A stretch of 64,000 nucleotides of DNA from Marinomonas maritima (GTDB lineage: Bacteria > Pseudomonadota > Gammaproteobacteria > Pseudomonadales > Marinomonadaceae): NCBI RefSeq assembly GCF_024435075.2, contig NZ_JAMZEG020000002.1, forward strand, positions 434,001 through 498,000, read 5' to 3'. Both the position numbers and the translations under genes were made by a program. The notes beneath the pieces were generated by a model that was not told the DNA's origin, did no database searches, and was given only the letters and a program-made list of their open reading frames with translations. The first letter of the stretch is position 1. Each line of letters begins with the position of its first letter. Positions 45,534 through 54,400 of this stretch are shown here, piece after piece.

Positions 45534-46202
45534 TTAATGACTGGACAGGCCTATAGGGCAACTAACTCCTGTTCCATTCAATCCACAGTAACCATTTGGA
45601 TTCTTGTGTAGGTACTGTTGGTGATATTCTTCCGCAAAGTAGTAAGTGTCTAGTGGTTCAATTTCTGTGGTGATCATGCCGTGGCCAGCGGCTAATAACT
45701 CTTTTTGATACGCTGCTTGGCTTGCTTTTGCTATCGCAAAATCTTGCTCGCCTTTAGTGTAGATAACCGAGCGATATTGACTGCCTATGTCGTTTCCTTG
45801 TTTCATTCCTTGAGTTGGGTCATGGTTTTCCCAGAAAACGTTTAGGACGCCCTCTAGTGTGATAATGGAGGTATCAAAAATGACCTGTACTACTTCGCTG
45901 TGTCCTGTTTGACCAGAACAGACTTCTTCATACGTTGGATTTTTAGTGTAACCACCGGTATAGCCAACAGATGTTACGAGTACGCCTTTTGTATTCCATA
46001 ACTTTCTTTCCGCTCCCCAGAAACACCCCATACCAAGAATCACTTCGGACTCTTTGTTGTTGGGTTTGCGGTCAAAGGGTTCATTGTTTACAGCGTGTAT
46101 ACCTGACACTTTTGAAGGTGTGTCTCTGCCGGGAAGGGCGTCTTTGTCAGTTGGAATGGTGGACTTTCGAAGAATATCTTCAATCTTATTGGTCATGTTC
46201 AT
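45534..46202 (-). CDS. msrA: Peptide-methionine (S)-S-oxide reductase
   Basis: A 222-residue MsrA that repairs methionine sulfoxide. The catalytic Cys is in LGMGCFWGAERKLW (GCFWG motif), with the conserved GYTGGYTKNPTYEEVCSGQTGHSE downstream and EEYHQQYLHKNPNGYCGL at the end. Two recycling Cys lie in the tail (YCGL, and CPIG further on). The first 50 residues are an ordinary extension of the kind seen in E. coli-type MsrA. No signal peptide, so it is cytosolic. Monocistronic, convergent with the adhesin. Confidence 0.93.
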   Translation of the reverse strand: MNMTNKIEDILRKSTIPTDKDALPGRDTPSKVSGIHAVNNEPFDRKPNNKESEVILGMGCFWGAERKLWNTKGVLVTSVGYTGGYTKNPTYEEVCSGQTGHSEVVQVIFDTSIITLEGVLNVFWENHDPTQGMKQGNDIGSQYRSVIYTKGEQDFAIAKASQAAYQKELLAAGHGMITTEIEPLDTYYFAEEYHQQYLHKNPNGYCGLNGTGVSCPIGLSSH

Positions 46203-46353
46203 CTCCTAACATCGTAATCAAAACTATTGGATGGCTTTCTTTTACCTTGTGATAGTAAAGGATTCAAGTACTTTAACAATGGCCGCTATTTTAGTAATGG
46301 ATTGTTTGTATTAAAGTTTTTTGAACTTATCGCATGTAAATACTCTATCTCTC

Positions 46354-46381
46354 TTGACTCCTACTTTAGTTTACCTATAAT
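46354..46381 (+). promoter_or_regulatory. Sigma-70 promoter of the initiator tRNA array
   Basis: TTGACT (46354-46359), 16-base spacer, TATAAT (46376-46381). A GC-containing discriminator follows, as in stable RNA promoters. It lies about 80 bases before the first tRNA. Confidence 0.7.
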
Positions 46382-46462
46382 ACGCACCTCGTTAACACGG
46401 GTGAGGTGGTTTTCTTATCCAATTAAACATTTAATAAATGATTAAAGTTAATGAGGATTAGT

Positions 46463-46539
<77 letters not shown>

Positions 46540-46560
46540 TTTAAAGAGATTTTAGATGGC

Positions 46561-46604
46561 AGGTCGTAGGTTCACTTTATATTAGAAAAGTGCTCCCGCA
46601 ACCA
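46561..46604 (+). pseudogene. Decayed 3-prime half of an initiator tRNA
   Basis: AGGTCGTAGGTTC matches the T-arm side of the neighbouring tRNAs. It is followed by about 17 unrelated bases, then TGCTCCCGCAACCA, the tRNA 3-prime end. It is a remnant of a sixth copy between copies 1 and 2. Confidence 0.75.
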
Positions 46605-46650
46605 ACTAATCAAATGAAATTGTCAGTGATTCTTGAAAAAATTAATTTGT

Positions 46651-46727
<77 letters not shown>

Positions 46728-46802
46728 TACAAGTTAATTTAGTCACAACAGTTCAACGTAAAAAAAGATAAAAATCTAAACTATATCAATAGCTTAGTGT
46801 GT

Positions 46803-46879
<77 letters not shown>

Positions 46880-46958
46880 AAAATCTAGTGTTTTTGGCCA
46901 CACAATTTATCTTTATTTTCTGCATATAAACTATATATAAATCAATAGTTTAATCTGT

Positions 46959-47035
<77 letters not shown>

Positions 47036-47109
47036 AATATCAGATTTGGTCGTACAAATATTCAGAAACACATTACCAAAAAGTAAGCTATATCAATAGT
47101 TTAACTTGT

Positions 47110-47186
<77 letters not shown>

Positions 47187-47587
47187 TTTCTTATATTCCA
47201 ATCAAAGCTATAACTTTTTCATCAAATATTTTACGTTTTTTTCTTTCCTCTATTGCTTCTTTGATCTTCTATATCGTGCTTTTTAAAGGCTCATATGGCG
47301 AATCTGCGACCATATTGTAACCAAAATGCATATCCACCCCTCAAAAAATCATACTGCAAAGAAAGAGGTCCTGAGTTTGATGTACTTCTTTGGCCCTTCG
47401 GGTATGGGGCTATCAATGATAGTGTCTTAGCTTTATCTGATTTCAAGTTTCTAAACAAATAATATTCGAGTCATGTGTTTTCGTCATGAAAGGAGGTTAT
47501 AGTTTAATGATAGAGGTTTTTAAGTACGACGAATTTTCTGGTTATACTTAAGTTTAAATGACACATCATAAATTGAGTTAACTACAT
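47187..47587. other. Region between tRNA array and diguanylate cyclase
   Basis: About 400 bases without a recognisable gene. A possible leader ORF starts at 47486 or 47507 and stops at 47551 (21 or 14 codons); the 47507 start has AAAGGAGG 10 bases upstream. A G/C-rich patch near 47390-47415 is unexplained. Confidence 0.4.
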
Positions 47588-49357
47588 ATGAAGACTGTTC
47601 CGTTACGATGGTTGATTGTTGCCCCATTCGTAGTGCTTGCATTGATATCGGGTGTAACGATGTATTTGGTTTCCACGATAACCATTTCGAATATTGCAAA
47701 TACGGTGGGAATACAATACATCAAAGAGGTAGAGGGGCGTATTTATGATCGTGTACAAAATTTCATGGCGCCGTTGAATAATATTGTTGAGGTTAATTTC
47801 AATGCTTTTTCTCATCGACCTGAGCTGCTTGATGATCTGACTCCCATAGCGAGCCGATTTTACGAGCAAGCGATGCCTCATACGCAAATGACGTTTATTT
47901 CTATTGCAACGGTCGATGGGCGTTACCTTGCTTCAGCGCAAGACCCTATCAGAAGAGGACAGCATAATATTGCAGCTAATTTTGTTCACAAAGCACTCAC
48001 AATGGAAGGGTTTGAATACGATCAAGCAAACGCTATTGGCGCTAAGATACTGTCTGATCCAACCTTTAGTTATGACCCCAGAACACGACCATTTTATACG
48101 GATGCTACAAAAGAAAGAAGAATCACGTGGAGTGACATTCATCCTTACTATGGTTATCCCGCACTTGGTATTGGGTTGTCTGCTCCTATATACAATGTAA
48201 AAGGAGAATTCCTAGGCGTTACCGCGACAAGCATTGCCCTGATCGAGTTGGATCAATATCTTGAATCTCTAGAACTAGTCGATGGAGCTTATATATTTTT
48301 GGCCGAAGAAAATGGAGCACTAATTGCGACGTCGGAGCAGGGTGAGCTATACAGAACCGCTGACGGTGTGACGACTCGAGCTAATCTTAATGACCATTCT
48401 AATGAAGTGTTTCAGTTGGCGAGTCAGAACTTAGAAGAAGGAGCGCAAACGCTTAATATTAAAAGACAAGAGTATTTATATTATGTTCGACCGATAACGC
48501 TAAAATACGGAAAGAGCTGGCTGATAGGTATTTTAATTCCTAGTGCATATCATAAGAAAGTTTTAACAGACTACACCCACAGTACGATTATTATTACGCT
48601 GGTATTGTTTGTATGCATTGGGTTAATTGGTTCATTGATTGCTCGCTATATTGGCAAGCCAATTCAGCTTCTCAATAAAGCAGCAAATGATAATAATATC
48701 AAGAGTATTCAAGTTCTGCCTCAGCCTCTAAGTGGAATTCGAGAGATCAACTCTCTTAGTCAAGGGTTGAGCTCAATGGCAGATAATCTTTTTGATATAA
48801 TGCAGAATTTGGAAGAAAAAGTATCGGAAAGAACCTCTTATCTACAAGGTGAAAATGAACATTTACTAGAGAGTTCTCTAACCGATGAGTTAACTGGCTT
48901 ATATAACCGCCGCGGATTCAACCTAGCATTTGATCAAGTCTTAAAAAATGTTCAGAAAAACAAACAGCAGTTCACTTTGGTTTTGTGTGATGTTGACCAT
49001 TTTAAATACATTAATGACAAATTTGGTCACACAGTGGGTGATTTTGCTCTAGTGTCTGTTGCCATGCATCTTAAGAAATATACACGAGCTACTATAGACA
49101 TTGTTGCGCGCTATGGTGGTGATGAGTTTGCATTGGTGTTTCTAAATACTGATGTTGCTCAAGTGGAAAAAAGACTTAATAGCATTCGAGAAGAATGTGC
49201 TAGTACTCCAGTGGTTAAAAGCGAATACATCACGATGAGTTTTGGCGTTGTTCATGTCAGTGAAGGTTCATCTATTTCTGCGGAAGGTCTGATTGAACAA
49301 GCAGATCAGAAGCTATACCAAGCTAAGAATAATGGTAGAAATAAAATAGTTATTTAA
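47588..49357 (+). CDS. Membrane diguanylate cyclase, dCache-HAMP-GGDEF
   Basis: A 589-residue protein that makes c-di-GMP from GTP. A signal-anchor helix (about 8-30) leads to a periplasmic dCache-type sensor (about 35-325, with DPRTRPFYTDATKE), a second helix (STIIITLVLFVCIGLIG), a HAMP-like linker, and a GGDEF domain at about 430-589. The domain has DELTGLYNRRGFN, CDVDHFKYINDKFGHTVGD and the active site RYGGDEFALVF. The usual inhibitory RxxD site is absent (ATID is found), so feedback inhibition may be weak. The ligand is unknown. It is near the adhesin, whose release is c-di-GMP controlled in the LapA family. Confidence 0.92.
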   Translation: MKTVPLRWLIVAPFVVLALISGVTMYLVSTITISNIANTVGIQYIKEVEGRIYDRVQNFMAPLNNIVEVNFNAFSHRPELLDDLTPIASRFYEQAMPHTQMTFISIATVDGRYLASAQDPIRRGQHNIAANFVHKALTMEGFEYDQANAIGAKILSDPTFSYDPRTRPFYTDATKERRITWSDIHPYYGYPALGIGLSAPIYNVKGEFLGVTATSIALIELDQYLESLELVDGAYIFLAEENGALIATSEQGELYRTADGVTTRANLNDHSNEVFQLASQNLEEGAQTLNIKRQEYLYYVRPITLKYGKSWLIGILIPSAYHKKVLTDYTHSTIIITLVLFVCIGLIGSLIARYIGKPIQLLNKAANDNNIKSIQVLPQPLSGIREINSLSQGLSSMADNLFDIMQNLEEKVSERTSYLQGENEHLLESSLTDELTGLYNRRGFNLAFDQVLKNVQKNKQQFTLVLCDVDHFKYINDKFGHTVGDFALVSVAMHLKKYTRATIDIVARYGGDEFALVFLNTDVAQVEKRLNSIREECASTPVVKSEYITMSFGVVHVSEGSSISAEGLIEQADQKLYQAKNNGRNKIVI

Positions 49358-49554
49358 TTTTTTGTAGTATTTTGACCTATATTTAACCCTAGCTAATTAG
49401 ATAAAAAGGGTATGCTAATGGATAAAGGAGGTCAGCCACGCTTACTCTTTATCGTTCTAAGAACTAGGTCTTATTGATTTATATAAAAGGTTTTGTATGA
49501 GAAAATCATGAGTAAGACTTTAAAGACTATGGTTGTGCAAGACGGAGAGCGACG

Positions 49555-51102
49555 TTGAAATTTATGTTATCACTTAGGTTTTTGATTGTGTCACTTTCTC
49601 TCTCAGGTGTCTTATTTACTATTGGGAATGGGTATTATTCAACATATCAATTACAAAAGAATCTTCTGATAGATGTATCACTAGAATCCAACCGAGTCTA
49701 TGCGGAGAAGTTAGCCCATATGACAGAGAGCTTTCTAGAAAATGCTAAATCTCAGCTGGGTACTGGTGCTGTATTTGTCGCTCCTATGTTAGAGCGTAAA
49801 GTCATTCAATCTGCTGAATTACAATTAGGGTTAGATCAAATTAGAAATATGAGCCAAGGTTTTAACTCTGTCTCTATATTAGACCGAAATGGTGTGATTT
49901 TGTCTATTTCACCTAAATCTATCCGCCTGGAAGGTAGTCGTTTAAGCGATTCTATAACCAATAACTTTGAAGTTAGCTCAGCAAAATTCATTGGTCCTAT
50001 TACTGGACCCACAGGAACTTACCTCTCTTTTTTATCACACCCAATATTTAGTAAAACTGGTGAGTATATTGGTGACTTGCTGGGGACTATCTACCTTCAC
50101 GAAAACCGACTTTTGGATCGTTTACTCTCACAGCATGGCTATGTAGATGATTCTTATGTCTACGTTGTATCACCACAGAAAGATCTTATTTACCATCCAT
50201 TGAAAAACCGAATAGGGGAAAAGGTAACCAATAACGAGGTTATAAATCGCGTTACAAAAGGTCAAAGTGGCTCGTTGGAAGTTGTTAATTCAAAAGGCGT
50301 TCCTATGGTCACTGGCTACGCGTATGTTAAAGAGTCAGGTTGGGGGATTGTTGCTCAAAGTCCACGAGCCACAGTCTTGAAAGAGCTAGATAGACAGCTA
50401 TGGTTAGTGATGAAGCAGGCTATCCCTATGCAAATTCTTATCCTTACCTTTATTGTCGGCTCGGCTTATTTTATTGCTAGGCCCCTTCGTCAATTAGCTC
50501 AAAGTACAACAAGCCGAGATAGAACGATCAAAATAAAAGCTTGGTTTTATGAAGCTTATTTACTTAAAAAAGTCATTCGGAAGGAAATCGATTTTTTGAA
50601 TGAGAAAGTGTCTAGGTTTGATGAAGATCGAAAAAAAGACGCTTTAACTGGTTTGATGAACCGTCGTGCAATGGATGAGCTTGTTGCAGGTTTGGTTGCG
50701 CAGTTGACGCCCTTTAGTGTGATTTTCTTTGATATTGACCATTTTAAACAGGTAAATGATGAGTTTGGCCATGATATTGGCGATGATGTGCTTAAAGCTC
50801 TTACCAGAATAGTCAGTCAAAAAGTAAATGATGAGGGGATTTTAATCCGTTCAGGTGGGGAGGAGTTTGTAGTAATACTGCCAGGTAAAAAACCACAGCA
50901 CGCGATAGACTTAGCCGAAGAAATACGCGTGCTTGTGGAGCAAAAGGTGATACCGCAAATTTCCAGACCCATTACTATTTCGCTTGGTGTTTCTAGTTGG
51001 AATCATACCATGGAGGAAGGTGATGCATTCAAGCGCGCCGATCTTGCTATGTACGAGTCAAAAAATGCAGGACGTAACCGTGTTTCAAGTCGTTTTTACT
51101 AA
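49555..51102 (+). CDS. Membrane diguanylate cyclase, dCache-GGEEF
   Basis: A 515-residue c-di-GMP synthase. It starts with TTG because GGAG lies about 7 bases upstream; an ATG three codons later is too far from it. One anchor helix, a periplasmic sensor (about 35-285, with SVSILDRNGVILSISPKS and YVYVVSPQKDLIYHP), a second helix near 290, and a GGDEF domain (from KKDALTGLMNRRAMDEL) with DIDHFKQVNDEFGHDIGDDV and active-site RSGGEEFVVIL. The I-site Asp is replaced (GILIRS precedes GGEEF). It follows the first cyclase by about 200 bases and may have arisen as a separate sensor. Its start overlaps the stop of a 16-codon leader ORF (49508-49558). Confidence 0.9.
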   Translation: MKFMLSLRFLIVSLSLSGVLFTIGNGYYSTYQLQKNLLIDVSLESNRVYAEKLAHMTESFLENAKSQLGTGAVFVAPMLERKVIQSAELQLGLDQIRNMSQGFNSVSILDRNGVILSISPKSIRLEGSRLSDSITNNFEVSSAKFIGPITGPTGTYLSFLSHPIFSKTGEYIGDLLGTIYLHENRLLDRLLSQHGYVDDSYVYVVSPQKDLIYHPLKNRIGEKVTNNEVINRVTKGQSGSLEVVNSKGVPMVTGYAYVKESGWGIVAQSPRATVLKELDRQLWLVMKQAIPMQILILTFIVGSAYFIARPLRQLAQSTTSRDRTIKIKAWFYEAYLLKKVIRKEIDFLNEKVSRFDEDRKKDALTGLMNRRAMDELVAGLVAQLTPFSVIFFDIDHFKQVNDEFGHDIGDDVLKALTRIVSQKVNDEGILIRSGGEEFVVILPGKKPQHAIDLAEEIRVLVEQKVIPQISRPITISLGVSSWNHTMEEGDAFKRADLAMYESKNAGRNRVSSRFY

Positions 51103-51175
51103 TTGTATTTAAGCACAAGCTGATCAGACCGATGGCTGACCAGAGTTTGCTAGGTGATATAACCCCATTTTATAG

Positions 51176-51391
51176 TTACGAGCTCGCGGTGTTTGTTTTT
51201 TGATTAGATGGATCCGTTTTTTGTGACTGGGAGGATTGAATTCGTTTATAAATTTCTTCTCGATGAACGCTCACCTCTTTTGGTGCTTTAATGCCAATGC
51301 GAACTTGAGGGCCTTGTACACTGATTACCATGATTTCCGTATCGTCTCCGATAATGATTTTCTCGCCGGGGCGTCGAGTGACTACGAGCAT
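51176..51391 (-). CDS. csrA: Carbon storage regulator, translational repressor
   Basis: A 71-residue CsrA: MLVVTRRPGEKIIIGDD at the start, then VRIGIKAPKEVSVHREEIYKRI, the RNA-binding core. It binds GGA motifs in mRNA leaders and controls motility, biofilm and carbon flow. A polar Gln/Ser tail of about 15 residues follows the core. Ribosome site AAGGA. Its position beside two diguanylate cyclases is suggestive, because CsrA commonly represses such genes, but no direct control is shown here. Confidence 0.93.
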   Translation of the reverse strand: MLVVTRRPGEKIIIGDDTEIMVISVQGPQVRIGIKAPKEVSVHREEIYKRIQSSQSQKTDPSNQKTNTASS

Positions 51392-51520
51392 GATTCCATT
51401 CCTTTATTGGTTGTAGGCGATATTTAAAATACAGTTTATGTTGTTAGTTTGTCAACAGTTTACCATTTTAGATTTCTTAATAAGTTAGGGGTTCTAGGAG
51501 TCTTGTGCTTTCTGGATGGC

Positions 51521-52168
51521 CTAAAAGAGGGCTCTTGCTTGTTTGACAACACCAATGATATTGATTTTTTTAGATACTTCAATCGGTCGGTAGTTGGAGT
51601 TTAGTGGTTTTAAGTAGATGTGACCTGCGTCAATGACGAGCTTTTTAAAGGTAACTTCATTGCTGTCTTCTGTATCGACAACAACCAAATCACCATTTTT
51701 GGCGCTTTGATTCGGTTCAACAAGGATAAGGTACCCTTCTGGAATACTAATACCGGAAACTGACGTCATGCTATCGCCACTCACCGTTAGCCAAAATGCA
51801 TTTATCGATGTTTCAAGAGGTGAATCTAACCATTCTGAATGATTACTTAGGTTTTTTTGTGCAGGCCATGCCGCTGCTTGCAAAGCGGTAATAATAGGTC
51901 GTTGATTATCTAATAGTGACTGCTGGGAAGGGCTGTCATTGTTATAACTGGACGGATTTTCTCTGACTTCAGATGCAGTTCCAAGTAATAGCCACTCAGG
52001 ATCACAGCCAATCTCTTTAGATAGGCTTATTAATTTTCGAGGATTTTGTGTTCTGCCGTCTTCGATTTTTTGTAACGATTGCTGTGTGATGCCAACACGT
52101 TTTGCTAACTCTGCTTGAGTTAGTCCTAGTTCTATTCTTTTTTTCTTAACACGGTCAGCTATAGTCAT
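51521..52168 (-). CDS. XRE/S24 LexA-like phage-type repressor
   Basis: A 215-residue repressor. Residues 5-60 form an HTH_3 domain (TQAELAKRVGITQQSLQKIE). Residues 110-212 are an S24 peptidase domain with the catalytic Ser in VSGDSMTSVSG and Lys in VTFKKLVID, so RecA-stimulated self-cleavage is possible. I see no clear Ala-Gly cleavage site in the linker. It is divergent from a small Cro-like gene with a LexA-like palindrome in between, as in prophage immunity regions. No other phage genes lie near. Confidence 0.85.
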   Translation of the reverse strand: MTIADRVKKKRIELGLTQAELAKRVGITQQSLQKIEDGRTQNPRKLISLSKEIGCDPEWLLLGTASEVRENPSSYNNDSPSQQSLLDNQRPIITALQAAAWPAQKNLSNHSEWLDSPLETSINAFWLTVSGDSMTSVSGISIPEGYLILVEPNQSAKNGDLVVVDTEDSNEVTFKKLVIDAGHIYLKPLNSNYRPIEVSKKINIIGVVKQARALF

Positions 52169-52211
52169 TTCCTAATGATTACAACTTTATCTGTATTTGA
52201 CAAACAATAAA

Positions 52212-52231
52212 AACTGTTATTATATACAGCA
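52212..52231. promoter_or_regulatory. LexA-like box between the repressor and cro-like genes
   Basis: CTGT-TATTATAT-ACAG (core 52214-52229) matches the CTGT-N8-ACAG SOS consensus. It may bind LexA or the S24 repressor itself. Confidence 0.7.
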
Positions 52232-52251
52232 AAGGTTGTTAAGGAGGTTAT

Positions 52252-52455
52252 ATGTCAGCCATTGCAAAAGTAGTCGTCATTGTAGGAAGTCAAACGGCAC
52301 TTGCTCGAATGTTAGGTGTGAAACAAGCTCATGTTTGGAATTGGCTACATGTCCATAAGCGCTGCCCTGCCAAATATATACGGCGAGCCTCATTCGCAAC
52401 TAAGGGGGAAGTAACTGAAAGTGAGCTTCTGCAAGATCATGAGAGGATATCTTGA
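52252..52455 (+). CDS. Small YdaS/Cro-like DNA-binding protein
   Basis: A 67-residue protein resembling YdaS/Cro: KVVVIVGSQTALARMLGVKQAHVWNWLH, then CPAKYIRRASFATKGEVTE. The core is a helix-turn-helix that likely binds the same operators as the divergent S24 repressor. Ribosome site AAGGAGG lies 5 bases before the ATG. It is a lone gene after the SOS-like box at 52212-52231. Confidence 0.75.
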   Translation: MSAIAKVVVIVGSQTALARMLGVKQAHVWNWLHVHKRCPAKYIRRASFATKGEVTESELLQDHERIS

Positions 52456-52561
52456 GTGTTAATTAAACAGAATCATTATGATGTGTTTCTAATCTAATCA
52501 ATCGCCGTTTAATTATGTTTGTTTATTAAAATTTACTAGGTTATTAGCGGCGTTTAAATCA

Positions 52562-52581
52562 TACTGTACAGATATACAGTT
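52562..52581 (+). promoter_or_regulatory. LexA (SOS) box upstream of the UmuD-like gene
   Basis: TACTGT-ACAGATAT-ACAGTT contains CTGT-N8-ACAG at 52564-52579. It ends 13 bases before the ATG of the UmuD-like gene, placing it as an SOS operator. Confidence 0.8.
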
Positions 52582-52594
52582 TGAGTGTTTTTTT

Positions 52595-53047
52595 ATGCGC
52601 GTTTCGTATCTTGGTTCTTCAGAGTCTGCTGCTTTCATTGCGGCAAACAGTATTCGAATTCCTCTTTACTCGGAGTCAGCTAAGCTTTCTCCGAAGAGTC
52701 AGCCGTCTAAAGATAAATCTTTGGACCTTAATACCTTGTGTATCCAAAACCCGACGTCGACCTTTTTTGTACGAGCTCAAGGTGAATCGATTGCCAAAGT
52801 CGATATTCAAACGGGTGATGTGTTGGTAGCGGATCGTTCATTAACCGCTCGCCATGGGGATATTGTTATTGCCTATGAGCATGGCAAGATGTCGGTCATG
52901 ATATTGGAGTTAAAACCTGATGTACTGCTTCGACCTAAAAACAAAGCTTATGCGGCAAGCGCTGTTCCTGTTGTCACATCAGAAACGTCGAGCTTAGAAA
53001 TATTTGGTGTTGTGACCAGTGTGGTTCGTCAGTTGGATCGTGGTTAA
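52595..53047 (+). CDS. UmuD-like S24 protein lacking the catalytic lysine
   Basis: A 150-residue protein whose layout follows UmuD: LNTLCIQNPTSTFFVRAQGES with the nucleophile Ser65, then GDVLVADRSLTARHGDIVIA. In E. coli UmuD the general-base Lys lies in the TVKKL segment; here the aligned segment is SVMIL, so the Lys is replaced by Met102. The usual Cys-Gly or Ala-Gly cleavage site in the N-terminal arm is also not visible. It therefore should not self-cleave by the known mechanism. A LexA box precedes it and no umuC follows within the window. The fold call is firm; the function is open. Confidence 0.8.
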   Translation: MRVSYLGSSESAAFIAANSIRIPLYSESAKLSPKSQPSKDKSLDLNTLCIQNPTSTFFVRAQGESIAKVDIQTGDVLVADRSLTARHGDIVIAYEHGKMSVMILELKPDVLLRPKNKAYAASAVPVVTSETSSLEIFGVVTSVVRQLDRG

Positions 53048-53068
53048 CATTTATCTATTGTAATAAAA

Positions 53069-53099
53069 ACGCCTTTCACTACATGATAGTGAAAGGCGT
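53069..53099. terminator. Terminator between UmuD-like and DUF1127 genes
   Basis: A 13-bp perfect stem ACGCCTTTCACTA (53069-53081) with its complement (53087-53099), and a T run on the minus strand. It lies between convergent genes. Confidence 0.82.
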
Positions 53100-53159
53100 A
53101 TTGGCCATCCAGCCTAGTGTTTTACCGTCACTTTAGAGCCTTCTATGGTGACGATGTAG

Positions 53160-53375
53160 TTATCCGTCGCTCGGCTGTTCCCCCGGCGGTATTTGAGACT
53201 TTCCTATTACTGCCTTTTCGATGTCTTTGTTACCCGCCAATGGACGAATATGCCCGTTGTCGCGATAGAAACCAATGTCTTTTAAATAGTGATCGTCAAG
53301 TTGACGAAAAACTTGGTTGGTACGGCGAGTTTCGAAATAGTCTTTAGCAGCGTTGAATAGGGCAATGATACTCAT
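53160..53375 (-). CDS. DUF1127 family small protein
   Basis: A 71-residue protein with the DUF1127/YjiS core: ETRRTNQVFRQLDDHYLKDIGFYRDNGHIRPL. Such proteins are small, basic in the core and often involved in RNA or regulatory roles; the function is unknown here. Ribosome site GGAG precedes the ATG at 53375. It may share a transcript with a 31-codon ORF ending 84 bases upstream, separated by a hairpin (GACCGCG with CGCGGTC at 53430-53450). Confidence 0.85.
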   Translation of the reverse strand: MSIIALFNAAKDYFETRRTNQVFRQLDDHYLKDIGFYRDNGHIRPLAGNKDIEKAVIGKSQIPPGEQPSDG

Positions 53376-53459
53376 AAATATTCTCCAAATTTTTTTTTGG
53401 CGAAATTTACGAGGTTTTTTTATATAAGTGACCGCGTAAATTTCGCGGTCAATGGTGAA

Positions 53460-53555
53460 TTACACAGGCATTGAACGCGTAGACAAAATGGAACGTACTC
53501 GTGTATAGCAAGTCGTCATAGAAGAAGCATAATGATTCAGTGTTTGTTTATTCAT
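53460..53555 (-). CDS. Possible 31-residue small protein
   Basis: A short ORF: ATG at 53555, stop at 53460. A strong ribosome site GAAGGAGAAGA lies just upstream. The product is basic and Ser/Thr rich (LNHYASSMTTCYTRVRSIL). I do not recognise it. It could be a leader peptide or small regulator for the DUF1127 gene. Confidence 0.5.
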   Translation of the reverse strand: MNKQTLNHYASSMTTCYTRVRSILSTRSMPV

Positions 53556-53811
53556 TTGTCTTCTCCTTCATCTTTGTTTGGCATTCGATTGTGTAATTTT
53601 TGCTCTTTGAGCTTCTTGATTTAGCCTTCTTTGATGCTTTATGTCAATTGCTTATACCGAAATAATGTTTCTTTATTTTAGTTCTTTCCGTTGGTTTCTT
53701 TTTTGTCATAAAAACAGTTGGCTGGTGGTGATATTGCTGCGGCTTTTTGCTGTACAATTTACCGCGATTTTTATTGTCCTTTTTTGTATTTAATCAGTGT
53801 AGTAGACCCCC

Positions 53812-54366
53812 ATGGCAACAAAAGCAACAGTTTATAAAACATCGGTTCAAGTGTCCGATATGGATCGAAATCATTACCAAAGTTATGATCTAACCTTGGC
53901 ATTACACCCTTCAGAAACCGAAGAGCGAATGATGGTTCGTTTGGCCGCGTTTGCTTTGTTAGCCGATGAAAAAGAAGGTGGTGAACAGTTAGGTTTTTCT
54001 AAAGGTATTAGCACGGAAGATGAGCCTGATCTTTGGCAGAAAAATTATTCTGATGAAATTCTTCTGTGGGTAGAATTGGGCCAGCCAGACGAAAAACGCC
54101 TACGGAAAGCGTGCGGTCGAGCTCGACAAGTTGTGATCGTCAACTATAACGACAAATCAGATATTTGGTGGGAACAAAATAAAGGCAAAAATAGCCGCTT
54201 TGATAACATGCGAGTGTTGCAGTTTTCGGAAGTTCAAGTACAAGCTTTGGCGAAAATTTGTACGCGTTCTATGCAGCTGAATGTCACCATTCAAGACGGT
54301 GAAATGTGGATTTCGGGTGAGTTGGGTGAATGCGCGTTAACGCCAATGTGGCGAGGCGAGGCATAA
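53812..54366 (+). CDS. yaeQ: YaeQ family protein
   Basis: A 184-residue protein I recognise as YaeQ, which has a PD-(D/E)xK nuclease-like fold. It begins ATKATVYKTSVQVSDMDRNHYQSYDLTLAL, with the conserved HPSETEERMMVRLAAFAL and later DKSDIWWEQNKGKNSRFDNM. In E. coli YaeQ the function is uncertain; it has been linked to suppression of RfaH loss. It is cytosolic and monocistronic. The ATG has no strong ribosome site upstream. Confidence 0.88.
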   Translation: MATKATVYKTSVQVSDMDRNHYQSYDLTLALHPSETEERMMVRLAAFALLADEKEGGEQLGFSKGISTEDEPDLWQKNYSDEILLWVELGQPDEKRLRKACGRARQVVIVNYNDKSDIWWEQNKGKNSRFDNMRVLQFSEVQVQALAKICTRSMQLNVTIQDGEMWISGELGECALTPMWRGEA

Positions 54367-54400
54367 GCTCGCTCGACACATTGTTGTAATCTTAACCGAA

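Noticed and set aside
47187..47587. c-di-GMP (GEMM) riboswitch upstream of the first diguanylate cyclase
   Set aside because: I looked for the GEMM core bases and tetraloop-receptor pattern and did not find them.
51521..53047. A complete prophage
   Set aside because: Only regulator-type genes are present. There is no integrase, capsid, tail, lysis or attachment site nearby.
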